46,518 bases of DNA from Methylocystaceae bacterium (GCA_009773555.1 WSXZ01000016.1:1-46518), one strand, 5' to 3'; shown: positions 1-8,304, numbered from the stretch's first letter. Translations and numbers: made by a program. The notes: generated by a model from the letters alone, not told the origin.

Positions 1-661
1 TCCCGTCGGAGGCGACGAGGAAGATCGCCGGAACCTCGCGATTGCCCTCAAAACGCAGCGTCGTCTCCTTGCCGTCGTCGTACACTGCGTCTGGCTCCAA
101 GCTGGACGATCCTTGCGCCGAATAGCGCCAATTGCGCGGGCTGGCGGCGTTGTGGAGCGCGAAGGTCTCGTTGATCGCGCGGGCTTCCATCTCGCCGCGT
201 CGTGCCGCAGTCACGTCCCGGCGCGCCTCGGCTTCGTCGCCGGGATAAGCGAAGCGCACCATGAAGTAACTTTCCGCAAGCGAACTCTCGGCGATCGACA
301 ATTCGAACTGGTAGGAGCGCTTGCGGCCGTCGCGGCGCGTCGTCACCACTTGCAGATTGGTGGAGGGATGTTTTTCGCGCGGCTTGAGAAAAAGGATATT
401 GCCGGTGGGCGCGACCTCCCAGGAGACGGAATCGCCGATCGCGACATGGGCGATCTCTTCGTCCTCGGCAAAAAGAATCTGGGTAGAGGCGCGAATGACG
501 CCGTTGATCTTGACGACATTGGCGGGGTCATAGGCGACCATGCGCACGCGGGCGTCGCGCGACCCGGCGCTCGGCTGCTGCAAGGCGAATGAGGGGAGGG
601 GCGTGAGGCAAACCCCAGAGGCCAGCATGATAAGGCCGGCGAGAGGAAAGCGACTGATCAT
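1..661 (-). CDS. virB9: VirB9 family type IV secretion protein (3' end outside window)
   Basis: VirB9 is the periplasmic/outer-membrane ring subunit of the type IV secretion core complex, partner of VirB7 and VirB10. The first 220 codons are visible and the gene runs off the left edge. The N-terminus is a signal peptide (MISRFPLAGLIMLASG...), followed by the family start of the mature protein: RDARVRMVAYDPANVVKI, then IQFAxxE-like 'TQILFAEDEEI', 'VAIGDSVSWEVAPTGNILFLKP' and 'TNLQVVTTRRDGRKRSYQFEL', all typical of the VirB9/TrbG N-terminal beta domain. The ATG at 661-659 overlaps the virB8 stop (ATGA), so the two are translationally coupled. It is the last virB gene visible; virB10 and virB11 would be expected just outside. 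Family call is secure. Confidence 0.9.
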   Translation of the reverse strand, partial: MISRFPLAGLIMLASGVCLTPLPSFALQQPSAGSRDARVRMVAYDPANVVKINGVIRASTQILFAEDEEIAHVAIGDSVSWEVAPTGNILFLKPREKHPSTNLQVVTTRRDGRKRSYQFELSIAESSLAESYFMVRFAYPGDEAEARRDVTAARRGEMEARAINETFALHNAASPRNWRYSAQGSSSLEPDAVYDDGKETTLRFEGNREVPAIFLVASDG

Positions 662-1332
662 GGCGCGGTCTCCGGATCGGAGCGGTATTCCGAGACAAGA
701 AAACCGAGGGGATTGATCAGGCGATCGGACGAAGAGATCGTCGCTTTCTTCTCGAAGGAGAAGGCGAGCGTCGCGATCCAATGCGAGAGCTTGGTTTCGT
801 CGCCTCGGCGCGTTTCGCGCATAAAGCGCACTGAGGCGAGATTGGGGCCGAGCAGCGAGATCGCCTTGATGCGGATTTCGGCGACGCCGCTGCGGCCATA
901 GGCGACTTGCGGGCTGTCGGGATTTGATCCCCGATAAAGCGATGAAAACCGCGTCTGTTCACTTTGGGTCGACAGCAGCGAGATCGTCCGAAAATTCACC
1001 GGCGCTTCAATGAAGCTGTAGCCTTCCCGCGCCCGCACATATTGAGCGAGAAAATATTTGGCGATGGCCTCGTCATAAGTCTGCGGCTCGTCCTTGAGGC
1101 CGGAAACCACGTCGACGACGCCGGTCGCATTGTCGACGCGGATGATGAAGGGCTCGACGGTCTTGAGAGGGGTGAGAGCGGCCACCGCACCGATTGAGAC
1201 GAAGGCGAGAGCCGAGGCCGCCGCTGCGACGCCCCAGGCGAGGCGCTTCGAGCGCTGCGCCGAAAGCAGCAGATCCTGCTCCCAAAGCCGGGCGCGCTCG
1301 AAGTAGCTTTTCAGATCGCCGGCCTCAACCAT
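658..1332 (-). CDS. virB8: VirB8 type IV secretion inner-membrane protein
   Basis: VirB8 is a bitopic inner-membrane assembly factor that nucleates the type IV secretion channel. The 224-residue product starts at ATG 1332, chosen because a strong GGAGGAG ribosome site lies just upstream; a longer reading to 1374 has no such site. Order: short cytoplasmic segment with 'SYFERARLWEQDLLLSAQRSKR', one membrane helix (about residues 32-54, AWGVAAAASALAFVSIGAVAAL), then the periplasmic NTF2-like domain with 'PLKTVEPFIIRVDNATGVVDVV', 'AIAKYFLAQYVRAREGY' and 'ETKLSHWIATLAFSF'. It overlaps the upstream lipoprotein gene by 8 bases and virB9 by 4, consistent with one mRNA. Length and motifs are normal for the family. 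Confidence 0.92.
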   Translation of the reverse strand: MVEAGDLKSYFERARLWEQDLLLSAQRSKRLAWGVAAAASALAFVSIGAVAALTPLKTVEPFIIRVDNATGVVDVVSGLKDEPQTYDEAIAKYFLAQYVRAREGYSFIEAPVNFRTISLLSTQSEQTRFSSLYRGSNPDSPQVAYGRSGVAEIRIKAISLLGPNLASVRFMRETRRGDETKLSHWIATLAFSFEKKATISSSDRLINPLGFLVSEYRSDPETAP

Positions 1333-1618
1333 GATCGGCTCCTCCGCAGCGCCGTAACGAGGCAGCGATATCAAAGACGGGTTTTGCGCGCGCGATAAAC
1401 GGAGCGCGGCCGACCTCGCCCTTGCGGATAAGCGGCTCGGCGGGCGCCTCGATCGGCTCTGCCGGGATGGGCTTCGCGCTCTCCCAATCCCACAGCGATC
1501 GGTTGAGCGGACGCCGCGCCGCGCCGTCGCAGGACGGCGCGCCCGCGCCCGTCAGGCTGGCGCAACCACTGAGCGACGCCGCGAGCGCGAGCGTAAGCAA
1601 TGTGAAAGCCGCCTTCAT
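1325..1618 (-). CDS. VirB7-like small lipoprotein
   Basis: This 97-residue protein has a lipoprotein signal peptide ending in the lipobox LSGC, with the acylated Cys near residue 19, then a Pro/Ala-rich body. Its position between virB6 and virB8 is where virB7 lies in classical virB operons; VirB7 is the outer-membrane lipoprotein that stabilises VirB9. The sequence itself is too short and variable for a firm family match, and it is longer than the Agrobacterium VirB7 (about 55 residues), so the role rests on lipobox plus position. The start has a good ribosome site (GGGGAGAGGGA). The last bases overlap the virB8 start. Confidence 0.75.
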   Translation of the reverse strand: MKAAFTLLTLALAASLSGCASLTGAGAPSCDGAARRPLNRSLWDWESAKPIPAEPIEAPAEPLIRKGEVGRAPFIARAKPVFDIAASLRRCGGADHG

Positions 1619-1653
1619 TCCCTCTCCCCAATCCTCGAGATGATCGAATTTCG

Positions 1654-2637
1654 CTATTCGGCGGGAACATGGCGGATGCCGCCGCCTGTCCGCCGTCCGC
1701 GCAGCGTTTGGAGTGACCGCGCTGTGGCCATCCGGGCGCCCGCATAGGCGCCGATCGTGGCCGCCGCGGTCGCCGTGGTGGCGTAGGCGGCCATCCAGCG
1801 ATTGAGCATGTGGGCGGCGAGCGAGGCTCCGCCGCCGGCAAGCGCGCCGGCAATCTCCGGCAATTGCAGCGCGATATAGGCGGCGAGCCCGAGGACGGCG
1901 CTGATCGCCACGGCGCCGACGATCAATTGCCCGCCGGTCGCGGCGTTGGCGCCATATTTGTCGACAAAATGCCCAACGGTCGTCAGCATCAAGCCGATCA
2001 GCGCGACGACGAGCACATGCAAGATTACGAAATTGGCGAGTTGGCGTGTCCAGGCCTCGCCAAAGGTCCGCGTCGCCTCGAACAGCATGAGCGCGATGAA
2101 GATCGGACCGAGCGCAAGAACGAGCGCCAGACCGACCTTGGCGTAAAGCATGATCGCGAATTGCAAAAAGCCGCTGACGGCGGTGAAGACGAGAAGGATC
2201 GCGGCGATCAGAGCGGGTGCGAAGTTAGTGATTCCGGCCTGTTCGTAAATCTGAGTTGCGACCTCGATGCCCTTGCTGAGCAATTGATCGAAGGGCTGAC
2301 CGGACTTCATGTCGAGTCCGCCGCCAGCGATGACCGCACTGATTTCCTTTGGAAGCGACTCAAAAAAGAGGCTCGTGACATATTGCTGATAAGACGCAGG
2401 GTCGGTCGCGAGCATGACGACCGTTATGATCCTGATCGTCCGCCAGGCGAAGTCGAGGATCGGCTCCTGAATGGCTCCGCGCATAACGGCGACGCCATAG
2501 ATCACGACATAAAGCATCACAGCGACGCGCAGCGGCCCGTCGACCCAGGAAGTGAGGTTCTGTACGGAGTTCGAGACGAACTGCGTGATCGGCTGTTCAA
2601 ACTCTTTCAAGAACTCATCAAAAACCTGGATCGCCAT
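1654..2637 (-). CDS. virB6: VirB6/TrbL type IV secretion polytopic membrane protein
   Basis: VirB6 is the multi-spanning inner-membrane subunit of the type IV secretion channel. The 327-residue protein shows at least five to six hydrophobic segments (about residues 35-57, 68-80, 140-165, 168-185, 205-225, 235-258), a periplasmic loop between the second and third, and the conserved 'FLQFAIMLYAKVGLALVLALGPIFIALMLFEATRTFGEAWTRQL' type region, quoted here only in outline. The soluble C-terminus is Ala/Arg-rich and ends RHVPAE. Length is typical. It lies 13 bases after the EexN-like gene and 35 bases before the VirB7-like gene, in operon order. Confidence 0.9.
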   Translation of the reverse strand: MAIQVFDEFLKEFEQPITQFVSNSVQNLTSWVDGPLRVAVMLYVVIYGVAVMRGAIQEPILDFAWRTIRIITVVMLATDPASYQQYVTSLFFESLPKEISAVIAGGGLDMKSGQPFDQLLSKGIEVATQIYEQAGITNFAPALIAAILLVFTAVSGFLQFAIMLYAKVGLALVLALGPIFIALMLFEATRTFGEAWTRQLANFVILHVLVVALIGLMLTTVGHFVDKYGANAATGGQLIVGAVAISAVLGLAAYIALQLPEIAGALAGGGASLAAHMLNRWMAAYATTATAAATIGAYAGARMATARSLQTLRGRRTGGGIRHVPAE

Positions 2638-2650
2638 TGTCTTTCGCCCC

Positions 2651-2935
2651 TCAGCGCTTCAGACTCTTGATGGCGCGCTCTCTGCCGAGCATCATCAAGC
2701 GTTCGTTGGCATAGCCGGCGTTGACGCAATCCGAGCTCTTGCCGAGTCCACCGGGATCATTGCGGCACTTGGCCCAGGTCTCGTCGAACGCCTTGGGGTC
2801 TTCCAGGAATTCGAGCACCGTGCGTGTTCTCGCCAATTCGGGCGTGGGTGATTGAGTTGACGACTTGTCACCAGCCTTATCGCCGCAAGCTGCGAGCAGG
2901 AGGAGCGAGCCGAAAAGCGGCAATAGGCGTCTCAT
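2651..2935 (-). CDS. eexN: EexN-like entry-exclusion lipoprotein
   Basis: A 94-residue predicted lipoprotein: signal peptide with lipobox LAAC (Cys about residue 17), linker rich in Ser/Thr/Pro, then the pattern 'RTVLEFLEDPKAFDETWAKCRNDPG...SSDCVNA', with two spaced Cys and the CRNDPG...CxNA signature of the EexN/TrwH-type entry-exclusion family. Such proteins sit in the recipient envelope and reduce redundant conjugative transfer into cells that already carry the plasmid. Position between virB5 and virB6 is the usual one. Its ATG overlaps the virB5 stop (ATGA). It supports a conjugative rather than effector-secreting role for the operon. Confidence 0.82.
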   Translation of the reverse strand: MRRLLPLFGSLLLLAACGDKAGDKSSTQSPTPELARTRTVLEFLEDPKAFDETWAKCRNDPGGLGKSSDCVNAGYANERLMMLGRERAIKSLKR

Positions 2936-3666
2936 CGCAGGGCTCCTTTCATCTCTTGGACGAGCTTTCGGCCATGCTCGCGTTCGCGCTCGACGTCCAT
3001 GTCGGCCTGTGCGCGTTGGATCATGGCGAGGCCTTGCAGGCGCAGCACGTCGTTTTGCAATAGAGCTTGTTCGGCCTGGAGGCGGGCGGAAAGATCGAGC
3101 ACTTCCTTGGCGTCCTTGGAGGCGCTGATCTGGCGGCGCAAGGTCTCGAGTTGGTCGATGCGGCGGGAGGCCGTGTCGTAGACGGCCTGGCCGAGCGAGT
3201 GCTTGGCGCCGGTCTGGCGAGCGATGCGATCGAGTTCGGAGGCGTAGAAGGAGTTTCCCGGGTTCTCGGTATAGACGCGGTTCTGCGATAGGTAAGTGTC
3301 CATTGAGGCGGCGAAATTGCCAGACCCCGATCCCTTGATCATGCCCTCGATCTGCGAGAATTCGCCCGGCAGATATTTGCGAAATTCCGACGAGTTCAAC
3401 TGGCTCGCGACATCATTGGCGTTGGTCAGCCTATTGAAGGAATCATAGAGCTGCTTTGCCTGGGCGAGTTGGTCCTGCGCGACTTTCAGCTGCGAGGAAA
3501 GCGTCTCGACCTGCTTCTTCATCTCAATCAATTGATCGAACTGGCGGGCGAAGACGCTTGGATCGAAGACGACCTGGGCCGACGCCGGAAGGGGAAGGGG
3601 AAGGGGAAGGGGAAGGGGAAGGGCGGCCATGATCGCAAGAGGCAAGAATCGAGTGGGTGGCTTCAT
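2932..3666 (-). CDS. virB5: VirB5 family pilus-tip/minor pilin protein
   Basis: VirB5 is a secreted minor pilus component at the T-pilus tip. I choose ATG 3666 (MKPPTRF), which overlaps the virB4 stop as ATGA; this gives 244 residues. The signal peptide is unusual: its hydrophobic core is six Leu-Pro dipeptides encoded by a GGGGAA hexanucleotide tandem repeat, followed by a likely cleavage site ASAQ. The mature part is all-helical, with 'FDPSVFARQFDQLIEMKKQVETL', a Gln/Lys-rich coiled coil (about residues 40-80), and a C-terminal helix pair ending KLVQEMKGALR, matching the VirB5/TrbJ fold. Prolines in the h-region are atypical for Sec signals, so export efficiency is uncertain. Confidence 0.88.
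   Translation of the reverse strand: MKPPTRFLPLAIMAALPLPLPLPLPLPASAQVVFDPSVFARQFDQLIEMKKQVETLSSQLKVAQDQLAQAKQLYDSFNRLTNANDVASQLNSSEFRKYLPGEFSQIEGMIKGSGSGNFAASMDTYLSQNRVYTENPGNSFYASELDRIARQTGAKHSLGQAVYDTASRRIDQLETLRRQISASKDAKEVLDLSARLQAEQALLQNDVLRLQGLAMIQRAQADMDVEREREHGRKLVQEMKGALR
3587..3623. repeat. GGGGAA hexanucleotide tandem repeat inside virB5 signal peptide
   Basis: Five full copies of GGGGAA plus partial copies at both ends. On the coding (minus) strand each unit encodes Leu-Pro, so copy-number change adds or removes two residues without breaking the frame. It sits in the hydrophobic core of the VirB5 signal peptide. Confidence 0.95.
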
Positions 3667-5963
3667 GCGAGACCCTTTCGGCGCTGATGAAACAGAGGAA
3701 GCCATTTGTCCGAATCGTCGCCGACGTCAGCGCGCAGGCGATCGAGGAGTTCGACGGTCGCGGTGCGCCCTGAAAGAACGGCGAGCGCGTCGTCCATGCC
3801 TTTCAGATCGAGTTCGGCAACGACGGCGTCATGGCCCTGTTTCAATAGAAACCGACGGCTCTCCGTCGAGAGCTCCTCACGGATGAGCCGGAATTCCGTC
3901 TTGGTGAGATGGAAGCCATCGACATAATCGCGAGCCTGACCTCGGGCGTTCGGAAAGAAGATTTGGGTCGGGCATTGCTCGACGATCGTATGCGCGATTG
4001 GGGAGGCGAGGGCGTCGCGCGGCGATTGCGTGCCGAACACCATGACGCCATTCTTCTTGCGGATGGTCTTCAGCCCGTCATTGGCAAGATCACGGAAGGT
4101 CAATGGCGATGACGATACGGCGTCCGTCGATCAGCTCCTCGACGCGTCGAAAGAGGACCATCATCAATGGCGTACGGATAATTGCGTCATCGAGGACCTC
4201 GGTCATGTCGAAGCCGAAGGCATGGGCGTCGAGGCTGATTGCATCCTCGTCGGCATCGAGAACCCACCCCAAAGCGCCGCCCTTGCACCAGCGCTCTAAC
4301 CGTGCGCCGATTCCTTCCGTGTCGCGCTGGCCGAGGAAGACGCGCAGCGCCGAAAAGGAGCGCTCGGCGCGCGGCATGTCGCGCAGCGCGAGAAGGCCGA
4401 CGTCGATCCGCTGCTCATCGGCGACCGACAGCGGTCGGCCTTCGACGCCGACCAGTTTGCGCACCAGCGCGCCGAGAAACGTCAGATTCGCCGGCGTGAG
4501 ATCGAAGCTCTTCAGGGGCGCGCAACCGGTCGGCGCGCCACTCTTCAGAGCGAGATAAGCGCCGCCGATCGCCCGGATAAACAGTTCGGCCCCGCGATCC
4601 TTGTCGAACAGCACCAGCTGGCAGCCGAGCTTTTCCGCCTGCGCCAGGGCGAAGGTGAGGAAAGCGGTCTTCCCCGATCCTGACGGGCCGGAAACGGCGA
4701 TCCCGAGGCGGTTTTGAGGACGGCGACGGCAGGTCCCCAATGATTGCCGTCGGGATCGCCCGAGGGATAGGCATGGAAGGGCGAGAACGCGGCGAAGTTG
4801 CGCGAGGTGATCGCGCCGGCCCGCGCCCGATATTTGAACAGTCCCGGCAATTGCGCCCAGAAGGCCGCCTCTAACCCAAGGTCCTCGCGCGCGACGACGG
4901 CTCCGGCGTCGGCGAGAATCCGGCGGGCGAGGCTCATCTTGTCGAGCAGGGCTCTTGGCGCGTCGGCAAGGACGAGCAGCGACAGATGGTGTTCGCCCAT
5001 CACGAAGCGGTTCGATTCGAGATCGTCGAGCGCGGCGTCAAGGTCGCCAATCTGCGAGGCCGCCGGATCGTTGGCGGACAGCAGCTGGTTTTGCTTGCGC
5101 GTCATCACCGTCTTCGCTTCCGATTTGTCGAGGAATGCGAAGCTCTGCGCGAGCACCAGCTCGAAGGGGGCGGCGAGAAGGCCGTTGAGGAGGCCAGGCC
5201 TCGTCGTCGCCGGATAATCTTTAAAGGCCAGCATGCCGGCAAAACGCGACCCGCCGGGGCTGCGGATTTCGATGGTCTCGCGGCCGAAGACCAGACGGTT
5301 CGCATAGAGCGCCGGTCCGATCGGGCCATGGACCAAGGGGAAGGGAAGACTCTCACACGCGACGAACTCCTGCAGGAACGAGCCGGTCTCGGAAAAGACG
5401 ACGCCATGCCGCTCCACGAGGCCGAGGCGGCGCGGGCGGTAGCGATCCAACGCCGCCATCAGATCGCGCGTCACGTCTTCGAGCTTGTTCAGCCCTAGAG
5501 TATCGACCTCGGCGCCGGCGTGCCGCGCGCTGCCGAGCCGCGAAAAGAACAGTGAGGCGCGCTCGGTTGCGTCGCGTCCCGGATGCCAGACGAGCGTCAG
5601 GGTGAGTTCGTTGCGATAGAGCGTGTCGGAAACGAGCCTCGTCCGATAGGCGGCGTCGAGTTCCCGCGCAAAATCCGAACGAAAGGCGCCGACCGGATAA
5701 TCTCCTGCGCGACGGCGCGTGAGATGCGTCCACAGCGCCAGCCGTTCGTCGGCGATATTACGCAGCGTGAGATTGAGCTTGGTTTGGAGATCGTTGAGGT
5801 CGGTTGGATCCGCTGTCTCGAAGGAAACGCCGGCAAGACGAATCGTGGTGATCAGCGCGCGCGTCGACAGCGAGATCACATGTTCCGTGACATGGCGCAG
5901 ATAGGGGAGGTGAACGCTCGCTTCGACCTCTCGCGCCTTGATGCGCGTGGCGATGCTAGCCAT
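3663..5963 (-). pseudogene. virB4: virB4 ATPase gene, broken by two internal frameshifting deletions
   Basis: VirB4 is the AAA+ ATPase that powers type IV pilus assembly. Three consecutive segments in different frames together cover the family: 5963 to about 4720 (N-terminal domain, ending GDPDGNHWGPAVAVLKTASG), about 4715 to 4098 (starting NRLGIAVSGPSGSGKTAF, i.e. Walker A, ending RRIVIAID) and about 4103 to 3663 (TFRDLANDGLKTIRKKNG, then the C-terminal lobe with ATQS-like 'GTQSPRDAL'). At the first junction roughly 15-20 residues expected before Walker A are missing; at the second the residues just after the Walker B Asp (usually E-x-W-x-L) are missing. Both look like small deletions, not simple base drops. 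Unless these are assembly errors, no full VirB4 is made. Start at 5963 overlaps virB3 by 8 bases. Confidence 0.88.
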
Positions 5964-6303
5964 GGGGGAGCTCCTTGGCGCTGAAGCGGCGCAGAAGGCG
6001 TAACGGCGTGCAGGACGAGCCGCCCCACAGGCGCGCGTTGCGGTGACGGCCGCGCGTTTCCAGCCAGGCGAACAGGATGGGGAACTGGTTGGCGTCGCGG
6101 CGGCAGATCAGCCGGCACACAAAATGGATGGGCAAGGCGACGAGGCCGTAGAGCAGGCTACCCGCGAGCACGAACAGAATCGACGAGAAGATGACGTTGA
6201 GTCCCATGGCCTCCATCGTCACGCCAAGAATCATCGCTGGCCGCGTGCAGGCCAGAAAAAGGGTGTCCTCGACGAGGCGTTCGTCGCTCTTGGGCGCGCT
6301 CAT
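5956..6303 (-). CDS. virB3: VirB3 type IV secretion protein
   Basis: VirB3 is a small inner-membrane protein that works with VirB4 and VirB2 in pilus assembly. The 115-residue product carries the family start 'LVEDTLFLACTRPAMILGVTMEAMGLN', a hydrophobic hairpin (about residues 25-62) and a basic C-terminus (FAWLETRGRHRN). The ATG at 6303 overlaps the virB2 stop as ATGA, and the stop overlaps the virB4 start. Length is slightly above the usual about 100 residues because of a C-terminal tail (SCTPLRLLRRFSAKELPHG). Confidence 0.92.
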   Translation of the reverse strand: MSAPKSDERLVEDTLFLACTRPAMILGVTMEAMGLNVIFSSILFVLAGSLLYGLVALPIHFVCRLICRRDANQFPILFAWLETRGRHRNARLWGGSSCTPLRLLRRFSAKELPHG

Positions 6304-6593
6304 CTGCCGGTGAGCGTGGAGACGATTTCGGCGGCGCCGAACAGGATGGCGACGCCGAGAATGACGTAGCCAGCGCGCCTCAAGTCGAGATAGCCAAACA
6401 TCCAGGACATGCCGGTGATGATGATCGCAAGCGTCGCGAGGAGCTTCGCCACATTGCCGGTGAGCGCGTCGACGATGTTCTGGAGCACCTTTTCGACATT
6501 GGCGCTTTGCGCCGCGGCGGGTTCGCTGAAGGCGAGCGTGGCGACCATGCCCGAGAGCAGGAGAAAGGAGAGACGACGAGCGAGGGGATGCAT
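6300..6593 (-). CDS. virB2: VirB2/TrbC major pilin
   Basis: VirB2 is the pilin that polymerises into the conjugative pilus. From ATG 6593 (MHPLARR) the product has 97 residues: a signal peptide with probable cleavage after AAAQ (SEPAAAQSANVEK), then two hydrophobic helices separated by a short polar loop (about residues 53-69, AKLLATLAIIITGMSWM, and 76-92, AGYVILGVAILFGAAEIV), the standard TrbC/VirB2 pattern. A reading back to 6785 is possible but adds a non-hydrophobic extension that would hide the signal peptide. It is the second gene of the virB operon and is translationally coupled to virB3. Confidence 0.9.
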   Translation of the reverse strand: MHPLARRLSFLLLSGMVATLAFSEPAAAQSANVEKVLQNIVDALTGNVAKLLATLAIIITGMSWMFGYLDLRRAGYVILGVAILFGAAEIVSTLTGR

Positions 6594-6636
6594 GATGAAT
6601 CCAGACTCTGTGTGAGAGATAAAAGATTGTTTGTGG

Positions 6637-7185
6637 CTAGCGGGGAGAGGAAGCGGGCGCTTCATAGACAAGGAGCGATCGTCCGGACGGATTGCCGAAA
6701 ACGTCCCATGGCTTTTTGGGCGGTGGATCCGATTGTTCGGCGGTGCTTTCATCGCGATGCATGGGTCGCTCGTCGCGACGATCAAGACCGTCGTCGGCAG
6801 AAAATCTTGCTCGCCCGACGCTTTGAACGCGCGCGATCTTCGACGTCACGAAATGCTTCGGGTCGTCGCTGAGAATCTGCGCGGCGGCGCGCAGCGCCGG
6901 ACAAGGCTCGAAGGCTTCCGCCACGCCGATCCCGGCCTTGTCGAGATCGCCAAACGTCAGACCGGCGAGGCCCAATCGCGCCTCTTGTTTGGCGATTTTC
7001 GCCTGCATCGCCAGCTCGATCGCTTCCTGCTTCGAAGTCGCCAATATTTTGATCGGCTTTCGGCCGTCGATCGTAAGCGAAAGCGGCTCGAAGCGGCTCG
7101 CCATCCGCACGATCTCAATCAGCGGCCGCGCATCAGAACCGGGCGCGCAGCGCTCGGCGAGCGCCATGAAGGCTGAAGGGTCCAT
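6637..7185 (-). CDS. VirB1-like protein lacking the transglycosylase catalytic Glu
   Basis: This 182-residue protein heads the virB operon, where virB1 (a peptidoglycan lytic transglycosylase) is expected. From ATG 7185 (ribosome site GCGGAGT) it shows a diverged VirB1 SLT-like pattern: 'FMALAERCAPGSDARPLIEIVRMASRFEPLSL', 'ATSKQEAIELAMQA', 'ARLGLAGLTFGDLDKAGIGVAEAFEPCPALRAAAQIL', the latter matching the VirB1 'GLxQxNxxN...DAFDPCxNL' block. The family has 'RxESGF' with the catalytic Glu; here it is RMASRF, so the Glu is absent. The QIN motif is also changed. It is probably catalytically dead or a structural leftover. No clear signal peptide is visible. Family call is an inference from pattern and position. 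Confidence 0.65.
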   Translation of the reverse strand: MDPSAFMALAERCAPGSDARPLIEIVRMASRFEPLSLTIDGRKPIKILATSKQEAIELAMQAKIAKQEARLGLAGLTFGDLDKAGIGVAEAFEPCPALRAAAQILSDDPKHFVTSKIARVQSVGRARFSADDGLDRRDERPMHRDESTAEQSDPPPKKPWDVFGNPSGRSLLVYEAPASSPR

Positions 7186-7215
7186 TCGATTGACTCCGCA
7201 GACAATCAGGCGGCG

Positions 7216-7229
7216 ACGCAACGTTGCGT
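7216..7229. promoter_or_regulatory. 14-bp perfect palindrome upstream of virB1
   Basis: ACGCAACGTTGCGT is a perfect palindrome 31 bases upstream of the virB1-like start codon, in the luxR-virB divergent region. It could be an operator for the virB operon. It does not match the lux box at 7374-7393, so it may bind another regulator. Confidence 0.45.
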
Positions 7230-7373
7230 GTCAGCGCAAGAGCGGTTTTGAGAAAGAAGGGGGGCTGCAATGCGCAAACGTCCACGGTGGAGGGCAATGA
7301 TCTGCATGAGGTCGAGCTTTCCGAATCGATTGTGAATTCAGAGCGGAACAAAACAAAAGCGTGGACGCGCCGA

Positions 7374-7393
7374 ACCTGCGAGATTTCGCAGGG
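7374..7393 (+). promoter_or_regulatory. lux-box-like operator with matching -10 (7414-7419)
   Basis: ACCTGCGAGATTTCGCAGGG contains a perfect 7-bp inverted repeat (CCTGCGA / TCGCAGG) with a 4-bp centre and closely follows the ACCTG-N10-CAGGT layout of LuxR-family boxes. If it overlaps the -35 region with its centre at -42.5, the -10 is predicted at 7414-7419, and CATAAA is found exactly there. This points to a class-II LuxR-dependent promoter reading right, towards the luxR gene at 7548. The match to the box is seen; regulation is inferred. Confidence 0.7.
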
Positions 7394-7547
7394 GTTATTT
7401 GCGCACAGGCCTTCATAAAATCGCCGCATCCTGCTCACACACACCGCCCGCAAAATGGCGGCGGCGTTCATACGAGCGCATGCAACGCGGGGCCATTGCA
7501 TCAAGCAGGAGCAGGCGGGCGCCGGGGCAAGGCGAGAAGGTTAAGAG

Positions 7548-8273
7548 ATGCGGCAACTTGAAAATGTGTTTCAGGAATTTGTCGACGCCATGCATACGGC
7601 GTCGGACCCATTGGCTTTTCGGGCGCTCGGCGAGCGGGCGACTCAAAGATTGGGCTTTCGCTCGTTCGCCTATCTCGGAGTCGCCGACGAGGCTCATACG
7701 CTGATCTCGACCTATCCGAAGGAATGGACGACGCACTACTTGAACGAACGCTATCAGCAGATTGATCCGGTGTTCATTCGAGCGCGCCGCGACCGCCATC
7801 TGTTCGATTGGGATGGAGCGCAGGCTTCGAAGGGCCGGAGAAACCCCTGCAAACGCTTCTTCGGCGAAGCGTCGGAATTTGGGATAGATAAGGGCATGAC
7901 CATTCCGATCCGGGCCGGCTTCGACCGCTTTGCACTTTTTACCTTCGCCGCTGATAAGCGCGGTCCGGATGTTTTCGAGAAGGTCGCGGAAGCGCAGGAA
8001 ATCTTGCAGCTCATGGCTTTGTATTTCCACTCCCATGTCGAAGCCGCGTTGAAACCATCGAGCCTCTCCAGGCGATCGTCACCGCTGAGCCAGCGCGAAG
8101 CGGAGTGTCTCGCTTGGACCTCGCGGGGGCGCGCCATGGATCAGATCGGCCAGATCCTCGATATCAAACCGCGCACGGTCGCCTTTCATCTCGACAATGC
8201 GCGTAACAAACTCCATGCCGAGAATGTGGCGCACGCCGTGGCGTTGGCCTTGAGGCGCGGGTTGATTCCCTGA
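7548..8273 (+). CDS. LuxR-family (TraR-like) quorum-sensing transcription regulator
   Basis: A 241-residue LuxR-type activator with an N-terminal acyl-homoserine-lactone-binding domain and a C-terminal GerE-type helix-turn-helix. All six ligand-pocket residues invariant in the family are present at near-TraR spacing: Trp60, Tyr64, Asp73, Pro74, Trp88 and Gly112. The DNA-binding domain starts 'LSQREAECLAWTSRGRAMDQIGQIL' and contains 'IKPRTVAFHLDNARNKL'. It is transcribed away from the virB operon, as traR-type regulators of conjugation often are, and its own upstream region carries a lux box, suggesting autoregulation. No luxI-type synthase is in the window, so it is a solo regulator here or uses a signal made elsewhere. 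Confidence 0.9.
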   Translation: MRQLENVFQEFVDAMHTASDPLAFRALGERATQRLGFRSFAYLGVADEAHTLISTYPKEWTTHYLNERYQQIDPVFIRARRDRHLFDWDGAQASKGRRNPCKRFFGEASEFGIDKGMTIPIRAGFDRFALFTFAADKRGPDVFEKVAEAQEILQLMALYFHSHVEAALKPSSLSRRSSPLSQREAECLAWTSRGRAMDQIGQILDIKPRTVAFHLDNARNKLHAENVAHAVALALRRGLIP

Positions 8274-8304
8274 CGGACAGCGAGGCGAAGCCGATTGCAG
8301 GCGT

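Noticed and set aside
7133-7504. 123-codon minus-strand frame across the luxR-virB1 gap
   Set aside because: Overlaps the lux box region and virB1 start, lacks a ribosome site and any family pattern.
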